Shown: positions 13,308 through 25,500 of the stretch, piece by piece | Position numbering within the stretch: position 1 is the first letter of the stretch | How the letters are laid out: every line of letters starts with the position of its first letter | Source of the DNA: Pocillopora verrucosa | Taxonomy: Eukaryota > Cnidaria > Anthozoa > Scleractinia > Pocilloporidae | DNA: 64,000 nt | Direction of reading: 5' to 3' | Assembly: GCF_036669915.1 (NCBI RefSeq) | Contig: NC_089320.1 | Location: 18,969,868-19,033,867 of the forward strand | Made by a program: the position numbers and the translations under genes | Notes under the pieces: generated by a model | Told to the model about the DNA's origin: nothing | Database searches by the model: none | What the model saw: the letters and a program-made list of their open reading frames with translations, nothing else

Positions 13308-14319
13308 CTGTTTGAGAAACAAAGTATTTTAAAGCTTTAAGCCGCGTGAAACGTTTTGTATTTTCTGACAGAACGCACTAGAAATATATCCTCAATGCAC
13401 CAATTTGAAGTTTCCACGGTTATTTACAGTAGCAAAAAATATTGGAAACCAGTCGAGCTCAAAAAAATTAATCATGGCGGAACCAAACGCAAATTACGAG
13501 GCAAGGCGCGAAAAACTGATGATTACTTTCACCTCCTTAGTAAACAAGAGAGTCTTTGGGCTTTTGGCCTTTATATTCAGTTTTTGGCGTTTAGCACCTC
13601 AGTTTTAAACTTATAATCTACAACTTATTATGGCTTTATTTTATTAGTCTGACGCCATTTTTCTTTTAATTCCATCATAAAAGTGTCATATGGAAATTAA
13701 ATAACTCCCTCTTTGAACCCCACCTCTTTTTATTTCAGCACCAAAGTTTCCACTGCTACAGCGTATGAAGACATTCCACAATAGAAGGAGATGAAGTATG
13801 CAGGTCATTTCTGTTCAAAGAACAATGTGAATATCTCTAAAGGCAAGAAGTATTAGGTTACAAGCTCCAACAGAGGGGTTACTAGATGCAGAAACATCGA
13901 GGATCTCACATAACGAAAGTGGAAAAGAACAGTAATAACAGTAACACTGCTCTTTATTTTTACGAGTGACAGAAAGAGGAAAAATTTAGAATATTTTGGT
14001 TACGACCACTCCACACATCCTCCTTTTTTTTTTTTTTGTCCTTGTCTTTATTTTTCTTGCTTATAGTTTGCGACTATGGACATCGGATATCTTTGCATTC
14101 CCGTTTTCTCTATAAAGAAATCAAACCGCTTTGAAAAAAACTTTTCAGCTGCTTTTCTGGCGGTATATATACTTAAATTTATCACTTATCATTATTCGTG
14201 TTACTTTTTTTACTACCTAGAATGGCAATTCAAACGCATACATTTTTTTAAACATATTTGTGTTTAAATTTCAAATATTTTCTCTCGAACTAGCAAAAAT
14301 AAGTCCCCGTCTTCTTTAC

Positions 14320-14395
14320 CTTCAAAACTTCGCCTTAACCGCATAATACTGTACTGAAATGGCAATAGAAAGCAATAGTCCAATCAAAGCTGTCG
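14320..14395 (-). other. Candidate 5' end of gene F (unresolved)
   Basis: Two overlapping possibilities are visible. (1) An ATG at 14344-14342 followed by eight codons (MRLRRSFE) and a phase-1 donor G|GTAAAG at 14319 joins in frame to the exon at 13307, but gives no signal peptide. (2) The stretch 14395-14341 behind an acceptor encodes a strongly hydrophobic ALIGLLLSIAISVQ, typical of a signal peptide. Its frame meets TGA just before the same donor, and I found no ATG exon for it. The two frames differ, so either a further exon was missed or the sequence carries an indel. Confidence 0.3.
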
Positions 14396-14603
14396 TGCAA
14401 CGTAACCAAAAAAAAAAGTGTGGCATATCACAAAAACTTCACTAACCTTTAACTCGTCGAGATCGTCTTGTTGGTGTTTAGATTCCCCTCCTTTGATATT
14501 CACTTGCTAAAATCACTCGTTCTTTAGATATGCATAATAAATTTTATGTAACACTGTAGAACCTACAATTACCAACTAAAGTAAACTTTTTACTGGTCTT
14601 ATT

Positions 14604-14766
14604 TTAGGAACAATGGTCAGTACATGTTGTGGTGCCGAGATCAAGGCAGGTAGACAAACGGAATTTCATGGTGCTGGAATTTAGACGGGTAGATAACATG
14701 CCAGGAATCACTTTGTTTGTTGAAGATCTAAAGAACCTCAAACGTGGCCATGCTGTGGGATTCCAT
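14604..14766 (-). CDS. Gene E candidate terminal exon
   Basis: 53 codons plus stop, entered in phase 2 as required by the ShKT donor. It is Arg/Ser-rich and ends with a Cys-containing TTTCTDHCS. The acceptor CTTCTTAG is good. I prefer it for its length, but the function of the tail is unknown. Confidence 0.4.
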
Positions 14767-17700
14767 CTAAGAAGCTCATAGAGCACTGAACCTGACTAAA
14801 CTGACAAAAATCTTCTGCCGAGAATTAAGGAAGCGGAGTTTGAGCGAGTTTCAAGTTCCATGGTTGCCGTAGAATAAATAATCGAATTTTTTTAATTGAG
14901 GGGGCTCAAAAATCTTAGCCCGATCTGCAACTTCATGAAACAAAATTTTTCCTTAATACCGCATTCGTTGTGAGTGAGGGCCTAATCTCCTCGAGCTTTT
15001 CCAAAAATGCCAAAATGCTGCTGGGAAGTCAGTGAAATTGCATTCGGTAGAAGCTTCACATTAACCACCACTCTAATAGTAGCTGGACACTGCTACAATA
15101 CAGTTGGAGTGTCTCTCGCAGTGCGAGAGACTACACTCCAACTGGATCTTAGTAAATGATTTTAACGCTTTAATTTATTTCTCTCTTTATTTTTTATTTT
15201 TACTCTTTGTCGAAATTAAGTGAAATACTAGATGGAATACTTTACATCAGAAACTTGACCAGCAATCCAGTTACTGATCACGGCAACGTTTACTCATTCT
15301 TAAAATTTGTCCGTTCTTTCATACCCTTTATCTCCAACTATGCCGGTATTTTTTGCGCGTGTGTCAGCTCTAACGACATATGAACGCGGGAACTGATTCT
15401 TGTGGAATTACTTATCAAACTTATGGCTGTATTCTGGAAATCCGGCGTTATTCATAACGTCATCTTCAAGTTCAATGGATTTGTCTTTTGTTTGTCCCCT
15501 AAAATATAATAGAAATATAATAGACCTTAATGGAATAGTCTACAAGATAATTATTAAGTGTTTAGTAACAGTTATAGCTGTTATCATTAATAAGATGTGT
15601 TAATAAAGGAGTAACAGGCGAGATCTTTCAGCCTCCAAATTCGAAGATACTCAGACTCATTTGAGCCGAATCTTTTAGCCATAGAGATTGCAATTGCAAT
15701 GGTAAAAATGAACGTTTATTTCAAAGAAGATAAAAAAGGAAACAACCAAACATAAAAATACCTACCCATCACAGAAGCCGCATGAAACCACACAGTAGTC
15801 TCGGATGTTGATCTCGTCAGTGAGTGAAAGTGGACTGTTACACCATCCAAATTTTACTAGCATGGGACACCGAGGATCGTAATCCCTACAAGGACCTACA
15901 TAGAAGAAACACAGGTCATTCAATAGACTGAAGTAATGTACTTAAGGCCCGTTACGCCTTTAAGTTTCCATAGGAAGCCTTAAGCAAAGCAAACAAGCAA
16001 CATGAAAAGCACATTAAAAAAAAGAGAAAAAAAATCGAGTTTGTGGAACTTAAACGTAAAGCGCGGTGCTTAAATAGCATGAAGACTAGGCAAGAGACTG
16101 AGCAGAATTTTCTTGCTGTGAAAGAATTAAAACTCCATAACAATAACAAATTGATGTTTCCAATCTTAGCTAATAACTACCGTAGACGTTAGGCTTTGGC
16201 GAGGTAACTGAATCATGCTTCCCATGAAGATCGGCCATCATAAGGGCATCGGAAGACATGCTTCCTTGTTGAACCCAGATTGGAGCTGGTGTACCCAAGG
16301 CAGTATTTGCTTTCGTAAACGCCTTTCTATAGCCTGAAGAATGATGACGTATTCTTTCCCTCATAATTGTATGATTTTTTATAGGCTTGTTCGCCGTTTT
16401 TGGTAATGTTACAGGGAGCGTCCGAGAGCCCTGCCTAATGTTTTCCTTTTTGGTCAGAGTCGTCACGGATGTGGGTTTGATTTTAAGTTTCCTTTGTAAA
16501 ACTAATCCTTTCCTATTGCGTCCTCCATAAGGCGAAGCTTCATCATGAGTGGTCAACTGTCCTAATCGGTTATTCTTAGTTATATGTGCGGAAGGGACAA
16601 ATTGAGAGTCATTTACTTGCGATCTGGATGTGCTGGAGCTGATATTGTTTGGTGGCAATTTTTGGGCGATGCCTTCCGATTTTTTCGTAGCCTGCGTGGA
16701 ATTTGAGGAAGGAATAGATATTTGAGAAGTCGGATGCAGTCGATGAATACACGTAGAATTCCCGGAAGAACACTTTGCCGCGGGCGGCTGACCTTTCGGT
16801 GTTATTCCTGAAGAATGAAGTTTCAATTGGTCGCTGTTGCCGGTGCCATGAGGGGTATTCAAGATGGGCTGTTGAAAGTTGTTGCTCGAGAATTGCTCTA
16901 GATTTCTAGTAGGTTGTTTCTTTCCGACACCACTGCTTTTTGACATCCTTAAAGTCCCGAACAAGGAATGGAGAATTTTAATGTTATGAGCGGGAAAATT
17001 CTGAGTTTGAACCACTGGGATAGGAAGCAATTGAATCTTTAATGGCACTGAAAAGGAAAAGGACGCATAAATTTAAATACGGCTCTCATTTCTTGCCCTG
17101 TGAATGAAAATACAGGCAGTATCAAAGCATGGTACCAGCTATTGCTTCATCAACGACTTCTAACTTTCAGATTCGCGATCGTACGATACATTGTTTAGAT
17201 GACTGGCGTACACTTGACCGAGGACATTTATCCTGTGCTATTAGGGATTTCCACCTAACTTCTGTTTTGCACAGGTTTATACCAAATGGTCTTTGATTAA
17301 TACAGACAATGTAACGACGTAAAGTCCCCTTAAAGTAATCTTACCTGGTGCATTTCCGTTTGGTTTTTGTGTGCTGCTGGTTTTTGAAGGAAGTGCCTTT
17401 TCATTTTGCAAAGCAGTTTTTCTTGGTATGACTGGGTTCCATGTAGCTTCCATTATATGGCCAAGTAATTTCTTGTCCCCGCCATTAACAACGTCGGAGT
17501 GAAGAGACGATTCCTTCGAATTTGAAAGCAAGTTTGTTCTCATCTGGTCCCCAATTGGTTCTTGTGATGTATCTATGAAGTTCATCTTTAATCCCTCTTC
17601 TTTATTATTATAATTTTCTGCAGTCTGCTGATGAGTTCTTGCGCTTCCACCTTGTTCATGATACCCTGCTTTTACCATCATCTTCGTTAGTGTTCCCATA

Positions 17701-18389
17701 TGGACTCGTTGGATATTTTGAAAGCCAATAGCTTTAGCTGAAGTTTTGTTTTTCAACCTGGAATTTAACAAACCCTTGAGTTCGACGCTGAACAAATGAG
17801 ACGTCCCAGAGTCTGTCAAAATAAAATGTGAATATCCAAGAGAATTGAGTATTTGGCCACTAAAGGCTTATTGCCTGACTGCCAGAGCTTGTTTCCTGTT
17901 TTCACAACATCGCGCTAAGATCTCATGTAACCCCCTGAAATTTTTACTATTTTTTTACGAGGGTATCCATTTTAGAAGGAGTGTCTTGCTCAAGAACGCG
18001 GTAAGCGACAACGTAACAGGACAAACAACAAGCTCAAATTCCCATGCTTTACAAAGTCTTCGTACAAGTACATCTACATTAATAGTGACCTCATAATTTG
18101 TTTTTCAAAGTCCTCCAAAACTAATTTTCTGATCATTTAGATGACAGAATATCTCAAAACATAGTGTTTTTTTCCCGAAATTCATAACATGCATTGCTGC
18201 TAAATTTCTTTTATCTGCAGCGTTTTATTACGAGCAGCACATACCTTTCCCCAATTTCGGAGAAATTTGTCTAGGCTTGATCTCAAGTGAAGGAATAACA
18301 ATGCTAAACGAAACACATAAGAAGAGTGCATACGATAAAAAATCCATTCGAATCATTCGAGAGAACATAGTCTCAGCCATTAAAGACAT
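14604..18389 (-). CDS. Gene E: secreted Ser/Thr/Lys-rich protein with C-terminal ShKT
   Basis: Exons 18245-18389, 17345-17812, 16181-17047, 15766-15895, and probably 14604-14766; total 1,773 nt, about 590 residues. Start: the first ATG of a frame giving MSLMAETMFSR, then a hydrophobic FLSYALFLCVSFSIVIP core, so it is secreted. Residues 49-204 and 205-493 are low-complexity, rich in Ser, Thr, Asn, Gln and Lys, with only two Cys (KCSSGNSTC) and no recognised fold. Residues 494-536 are ShKT. There is no vWA. It shares the signal/variable body/ShKT/tail plan with B, C and D. The last exon is the weakest join: the acceptor and phase fit, but shorter alternatives exist near 14500. Intron 14767-15765 holds a hairpin (15101-15144). 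Confidence 0.78.
15101..15144. repeat. Short inverted repeat (hairpin)
   Basis: Arms of about 20 nt (CAGTTGGAGTGTCTCTCGCA and its complement) with a 3-nt bulge and a very short loop, inside the last intron of gene E. Possibly a remnant of a small inverted-repeat transposon. Confidence 0.7.
15766..15895 (-). CDS. Gene E ShKT-domain exon
   Basis: 130 nt, phase 1 in and phase 2 out. Six Cys in ShKT order: PCRDYDPRC, then WC, then YCVVSCGFC. The donor is GG|GTAGGT; if unspliced, an in-frame TAG follows one codon later. Confidence 0.88.
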
Positions 18390-19385
18390 TCCTCCGAATG
18401 TTAATTATTGACCAGCATCTATGGATACAATGAACTAAAAAAATATGGAGGCGTTAGAGAAGTGTAACATGACCTGCCTGTTTGTTTTTAGCGTGAATTA
18501 GTGACTGACCGAACCACACCTTTTTTTTTTTTGTTCCTGTTTCACTATGGATAATGGTTTTCTTGCAATCGTTGTAGCGGTAACAGGGTGTATAGACAAA
18601 TTAATAATGGCAAAGTATACCGGCATAGGTGCATAGGTATCAAGTTATCGCTACTAAGGGAAAAGGAATGGAAGTTGGGTGGCAAGTGGCACCAATTTGG
18701 AGTAAACAGGAGTACATCTATTCCCTTTTTTATGGGTCACTTATTAATCCATTTAAGTCGTACATGATAAAAATGTAGACAAATAAATCATCACTTTTCG
18801 TTATACTTTGAATTTTCTTTGTCTATCCTTATCGCTTGAATGGGGCACTAATCTATTGAAGCCATATGTAATAAAATGTAGACAATTAACAGTTCATAGC
18901 GATCGTTTTTTTTTTTTAACCCCGTTAGATAGTTGAATCATGATATTGACTCAAATAATGAGATTCTCATTTTATTAACAGCTAATTTAAACATTGAAGA
19001 TACAACCTCTCCTATAAACGGACCGATAACTTTGATAAAGCTGCATTTCCATGCCGAGATTGATAGTCGTGCTCCTTCTAAAACAACTGCAAAGTCGATA
19101 TCAACGACCAACATCCGGTGTTCATGTACATTTTATTTATTGAAATGAAGTAAATAGTCCTTTGAACCTGTTAACTCTCTACAATCGCTTCATCGCCTAT
19201 CAAAGCTTTATTACCCTGCAAACTTAGAATATCTTAATATGTTTATTTTAACAAATAAGTTAATATGAAATATTTTTGAAATGTGACGATAGCAGGGGGT
19301 GCGTTTAAGAAAGTCGTTTGAGCAAGAATGACAAAGCTAATTTTATATACAATAGACATGCTTTTCTTTCGAGACTATGTAACGG
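18390..19385. other. Intergenic spacer between genes D and E
   Basis: Holds the 5' flank of E and the 3' flank of D. Two loosely similar stretches, near 18730-18790 and 18840-18895, share ATAAAAATGTAGACAA-like sequence. No exon-like segment was found. Confidence 0.6.
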
Positions 19386-19530
19386 TTATCGCTGCAGCTC
19401 TTCAGGCATATTAATTACTCGTAAGTTACGTTTTAGAAACTTTCTGCTGTACTCGGGAAATCCAATATCCTCTGGCTTCTTTTCTTTTTTGTGCAAGTCA
19501 AAGGTATCTTTCTGTCCATGTTTCACGAAA
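19386..19530 (-). CDS. Gene D terminal basic tail exon
   Basis: Phase 2 entry after CTCCCACAG, then 47 codons and TAA. Lys/Arg-rich (HKKEKK, RKFLKR), with possible dibasic processing sites; no Cys. Confidence 0.75.
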
Positions 19531-22500
19531 CTGTGGGAGATCAACGCAAGAAAAAGTATAAACAAAGAATATATATAAAGAAAAAAGGGAGCTATGCCAT
19601 ATTTCAATTCCTGAGACTTGGCTGTTTCACAGGTTTTCATATACCATGAACAGCAACATTATATAGGTGAAGAGAATAAACAAAGCTTTCTCGCAATTTT
19701 TGTGACATAACTGCCTAATGGATTCTTCGAGACTGGGACCTTTAACTGCAGTATGAAAAAATTAAATAAATAAAACGCTATTTGCATGCAAACGTACCTG
19801 TTGCAGACGCCGCACGACCGCATACAAACCTCACGAACATTAAATACCTCTAAAAAAGGATTGGGCTGATCACACAGGCCACTCAAGAGAAAAGAAGGAC
19901 AGTCAGGGTGGTAATCTTCACACTGACCTGGACGAGGACAAACACGTTTAGCCGCAAAAGTATTTATGAACCTTCTGCTTATCTGGTAGGTGTAAAAGGA
20001 TCGTTTAACGAATTGTTGTAATGACAGCAGGACCTGAATTGTCTACGCGTTATTTGCTGCGACATAATGTTGTAATCTACGGATTGAATAATCGACGTAG
20101 GTGTGGACATAAACAACGTCAATTTTCATCTTTGCTACAAAACAGTAACTAATTGCGTAGAAAAGGTTGTGGTTATTCATCGTGGTGAATAACAATAAAA
20201 GCTAATTTTTTTAACTAAGGAATATAATTACTAACTATTAATAACTAATAACTAAACTATTAATAACTAATTAATCTCAATAGTAAAAACTCAGCAAAAA
20301 ACATTAACAGAATGAAAAGTGATTTAATACTATTTCTAAATGAATTAGTTCTTACCAGCAAAAATGTCGTGTTTGTCTGTTTTGCGAAATGAGCTGATTT
20401 TAGGAGCACTTGTTGCAGGTGGAAGAGTCATATACATATTCGATTGAGGATGAATTGAGACTGATCCAGGATCAGTTCCAAATGGTAATGAGCTAGGGGG
20501 CATGGGTAAGGGAGCAAGGTTCTGAGGGAACCACCCTGGTCTCTGAGGATAATGTACAGGAATAGGTGGGCCTGCCAGCACCTCAGGGGGAGCCTCTTTT
20601 GTTGGTTTTGTTGTTTCCTTGGGCTTTAAAGTAGTTGTTTCCTTCGTAGTCGGTACAGTTGGTTTTGCTGTTGATATGAGTGGACAACAGCCAGGTCCAC
20701 AAACTATTTGGCATAAAATAATTGGTTGTTGCTGATGTGACTGACTGCTCGCTTTATTGTTTGGTTTTGTGGGCGAAGATTTGCCATCAGGCGCACCACC
20801 CTTAACTGCGGTCGTAGAAATTGGCTTGTTTTTCGAACCATTAGGTTTTCCAGAGTGCGCTTCTTTGTTGGATGTACTCGACGGAGGAGTGGTGGGATTT
20901 GGATTTCTAGAGGTTCCCGATTTCGCTAAAGTTTCTGCCGGCGCGCTCGTAGGTTCTAACTTTGCCGAGCTTTTATTCACAGGCGTTGGCTTTGAAGAAC
21001 TAGGTACTTGGTTGCTACCATTTCCTGATTTTCCTGGTTTAGAGCTGGCAGAACCTGAGGGATTTTGGTTTCCTGAAGACGATGACGGGTTATGGGGTGC
21101 CTCTGGCCCTTTTCCGTTTTTACCCCCTCGGTTGCCTGCGTTAGGGGCTGCAGCTGCACTACTAGTTGTTGGGGTCGGAGTCTGAATGGTTTCTCCATTG
21201 CCCTCACGTTGGTTTGTATTATTTGGGGCCTGAGGCTGAAGTTTTTGGGAATTTTCTGATCCTGCTGTCTGTATTGATGGAAGTGCTTGGATCGGAATGG
21301 TTTGAATTGGAAGGACTGGTATAGATAACAACGGGGTTTGAATAACTGGCACCACACCTGTTGTAACAAATGCAAAATACGTTTCAAACGAGGATCAGTT
21401 ATACAGAAATAAGTAGCATGTGTTTTAGAGTTACATCTTACATATTCAAGAGTTGTGTCTCAAAATCTCCAGCGTGTTAGGAAAATGGAAACATTTTGCT
21501 TAAATGACGTAATCACCCGTCTTGAAGTTAAAAATATCTCAGTTCATTTTTTCAATATCATCGGTCAAATAGATATTTTCCGAATTATGATTTTTAAGAG
21601 GATTTTAGAACGTATTTTCTTATTTGTAATTTCTGTAACACCTGGTGGACTAGAAGCACCTCCGGAAGTTCCTCCTGTTCCCCCTGTTCCTCCTGTCCCT
21701 CCTGTCCCTCCTGTCCCTCCTGGTCCAGAACTACTGGGATTCGCTACACCGCCAGTTGTTGTTTGGGGAATTGATCCTGATACTTGGTTACTACCCGCCT
21801 TATTTGGATTACCTGTGGTACCTGGAGTGACTGCGCCACTGGAAACAGCTGGGGCTACTCCTGGAACTCCTTTCACCTGGCCTCCACCCATCTGATTTGG
21901 ATTTTCTGAGGTAACAGAGCTGCCTGCCCTATTACTGCTTGGTGATCCTTCAGAGGGAATACCATTTCCTTGATTACCACCAGATGGATTAGGATTAGCT
22001 GCTGTAGGAGGGCTGGCTGCCCCATTAGCTGAAACTTCACCCGTTGCTCCTTGTCCCTGGCTGACACCGCCTTGCACTGATCCATTTGTAGAAGCAGTTG
22101 ACGGGCTCATTGCACTATTAGTGCCAGACCCTTGAGTAGTGACCTTCCCACCAGTTTGACCAGACGATGCCTGCCCTGCTGACCCATTATTATTTGGTAA
22201 TGGGTTCATAGGAACTTGACTTACTGAGTCTTGGAGCTCATTTTGTGGGCTGTCATTAATGCTATTGACATTATGGAGCGGATTTTCTGCAGCTAAAGTC
22301 GGATTAAATACAAATCCTTCATCATTCCAATTATTTAGAGGAGCGGCTGCAAGAGTTGTTCCCACTTCATAAGTAGTACGTGTGGGTCGCGTGCCAAGAT
22401 TTCCTGTGGTTGATGGTCTTTGAGAAGGATGAACACCTGGACCCGGATACGAGGCATCATGCTGTGTACTGTCACCTCCCAAGGCGGAGATCCAAGAATC

Positions 22501-25500
22501 TATTGCTTTAGTTTTAAGAAAACGGGAAACATAAGTAAAACTGATCATCTTAACTCAAACTAAGTATATCATAACTGAGTAATAAAAAGTTTTAATACCA
22601 AAATGAAGTGGGACCTGGGCATGAAATTCATTCCACCGCCCTAGAAGTCAAAGTAAGCCTTCCAATTTATGGTGAACTTATGTGGCATTCAGTACTTAGC
22701 CTTTCTTCATATCTTCATCCACTACTATTCCTTCCTGACTTACAATACTGTTTCACCAAACCAACCTGATTTATCCCCATCCAATTGGTCAAGAATTGGT
22801 GGAAGACCTTGCAATAAGTCGTTATCTGTGTAGGGAGCCTCTTCTATCTCGTTGGCATCTAAAGAATTTTCTTCTTTGTAATACCCACTATGTTTTCCCT
22901 TTTGAATGACGGACGGATCAGAAACAACTACATTTGCATTGAGCGTCTTAGAGTCGGTCACTGTGGAGTTACACAGATAAGGAAATAATGTTTCAAAAGG
23001 AAATGGTACGTACATACATAAGTATAAATATAGGGCCAGGGGTCATGGAAAGAGTTGGAGAAAGACCTCATGATAGTATTAAAAGTCACGAGTTTAGTAA
23101 AGATAAGCTCATGGAAATACAGAAATTCGACAGAAAGGAAAAAAAACAACAACTTTTGAAATATGTCATTTTGTTCTTAGTATGTGAGAACTGCTGAGTA
23201 TCATTCATAACCTGAGCAATATGGCCAAAGAGATTTGGGAGACACTGTATACAATTTTCAGCACAGCTTTTATCTTTCTGTTTTATTTTACGGTCTTTTT
23301 AAGCGAAAACGTCAATCATGAACAAACAGTTTCTAAGACATGGTTTGATGCTACTCTGGTTTACAGATTTAATGAATGTAACCAAAGAAGTTACGATTCA
23401 TAGACCCAACGTTTCGACACTCCTGTCTAGTCGAAAACCTTGGGTCTATGAATCGTAACTTCTTTGGTTACATTCATTAAATCTGTAAACCAGAGTAGCA
23501 TCAAACCATGTCTGATTGTCAACCTGGTTGCCGTGTGAACTTTAACATATTACACAGATTCTAGTTCGCTGATAATAGTTACATGTCAATAAGAATAATA
23601 TATCCCAGATTTTTCCATCCTCTCTTTTGTTCCTTGATTTCAATTTTTAAAGCGCAGGCAATAAAATTACTCGCTATTAGCCTTACTCTAGACAAGCATG
23701 TACCTCCATTTAAAAATCCAACCACTGTACCGGACATTGCTGGCAAATACTTGATAACCGGAACCTTGAAAGCGTAGAGTGGTGAATCAGCAATGGTTGC
23801 CAACTGCTTCATATCTGCTTGACCACCCACACCTATGGTTACGATTCTCACACTTAATCTGCTTAGTTCTTTCGCCGCGTTAGAAACGTCATCCACCGAT
23901 TTTCCAGCCATGACCACCACCACGGCTTTTGGAGAACCACTTGGCATTTTCATGAAAACATTTTTATTTAAGATCTCAAGAGACTTTCCCAACTCGCAAC
24001 TTCCACTTACGGGGATAAGCTTGTCAAGTGTGAGGTCAAGTACTTTGGAATTTTGAATTTTTCTGGGAAGGATGTTTCTCTGGGTGTAACGTCTACTGCC
24101 ACATTCTAGAAGCCCAAACGTAATTCCTCTCGTAGGAATGTTTAAGTTTTTATACACCTTTTTCACAAACAGTCTGTACGAGCTAAGGTCCTCATTGCCG
24201 ATTTTTCCTGAGCCATCTAGTAAGAACACCACTTTTGCCGAGCCTGAAATAATTAAAGAAATTGGCTTTAAGACGAAAGACCCTTGAATAATTGTCTTAA
24301 TGAAAATCATTTACGTATAATACGACATCTTGAATCTCATCTGTCTTCGAGGCAGTTGATTATCAAAAGAAGAAGAGGTGTAAGGAGATGATGATGGAAT
24401 AAAAGGAGAAAGAAGAAGAAGAAATGAATGTCTTTCCAATGTCTGGATCAGAAACCATCTATTACGAACAGAATCAGAATTTTTCACCGCTCATTATTCT
24501 ACCTTTGAACTCCTATTGCTTTAATATGTTCCTTCAGATATCTGAAGTCTTATTCTACTCTTATTGTACTATCTTCCCCTCTACCCTGCCTCACTTTAAC
24601 AATCATCTATCTCATACCCCTATCCTGTTCGACTGTAATCAACACCTCGTTTAACTAAACTGAAATTACTCTTTTTTCTTACCAGCTGGTCGTAACGATG
24701 CATCTTCCTTTTCTTTGATGAATGACGCGATCCTCTCCAGGTAGTCCCGACCTGAGGATCTTTTAGATAAGTTTTTAAAGGGTTCGTGTCTTCCAGTTGC
24801 GAGGGCCTGTCTTATTTTCCAAAGTTGGACGTATTTTTTGTGCTTCAAGCTGTCCCTGGACGGTGTCATGTTTAATGGACGTACCTTTTCAATTAACCAT
24901 CTGCGTTCACGATGAAAGGACGATGAAACTAAAAACGATCAATTTCATTATATTAGTGAGGAACTCCTGTGCTTCGGCTTCATCTCGATTCATTATATAC
25001 TTTTATTCTACCATGACTTAAAGCAGTCACTTGCTCCTTCTTTTCAGGCCTCCATTCAAGAAATCTTTTTGCTTAATACCATTATTTGTCCTCATTAACT
25101 TGATTTCATACCATTGCCACAATAAACGTATCTTGTAATGATATGAATCCTTACAGTAACAAAAATAAGATTCGCATGTTCTCCCAAAATCACGTATTTT
25201 CTTTAATACTTTTCACAATCAATTTGCACAAATGGAATTTGGCACCCTCTAAGAACTGGTTTCTCCAATTGATCACGTCTGATACAATGAATGTTTGGCT
25301 GACCCAGAAATTACGACGTAAATATTAAGACGGCAGAGTTTGTGCTCGGTCGCTGGAGATGGATCAAGATTGTTATTTCTCACTAGCGTGGGACGAAGCT
25401 CTAAGGGGTACGCATATTCTTCATTGGTCTCACTCTGCAACAGTTTTATTTAAATTTAAGATTATTTTAATGAAACTGCTTTCAACTGAAAGAATGATCA

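Noticed and set aside
13474-13608. Plus-strand frame starting MAEPNANYEARREKL
   Set aside because: Looks coding-like for about 40 codons but has no splice partners and lies in the 5' flank or first intron of gene F; perhaps a repeat fragment.
20757-21185. 142-codon plus-strand ORF, Gly/Pro/Leu-rich
   Set aside because: Reverse complement of the low-complexity gene D exon; composition follows from its Pro/Ser codons.
21455-21895. Plus-strand ORF with PPVPPVPP repeat
   Set aside because: Antisense of the Gly-Gly-Thr minisatellite in gene D.
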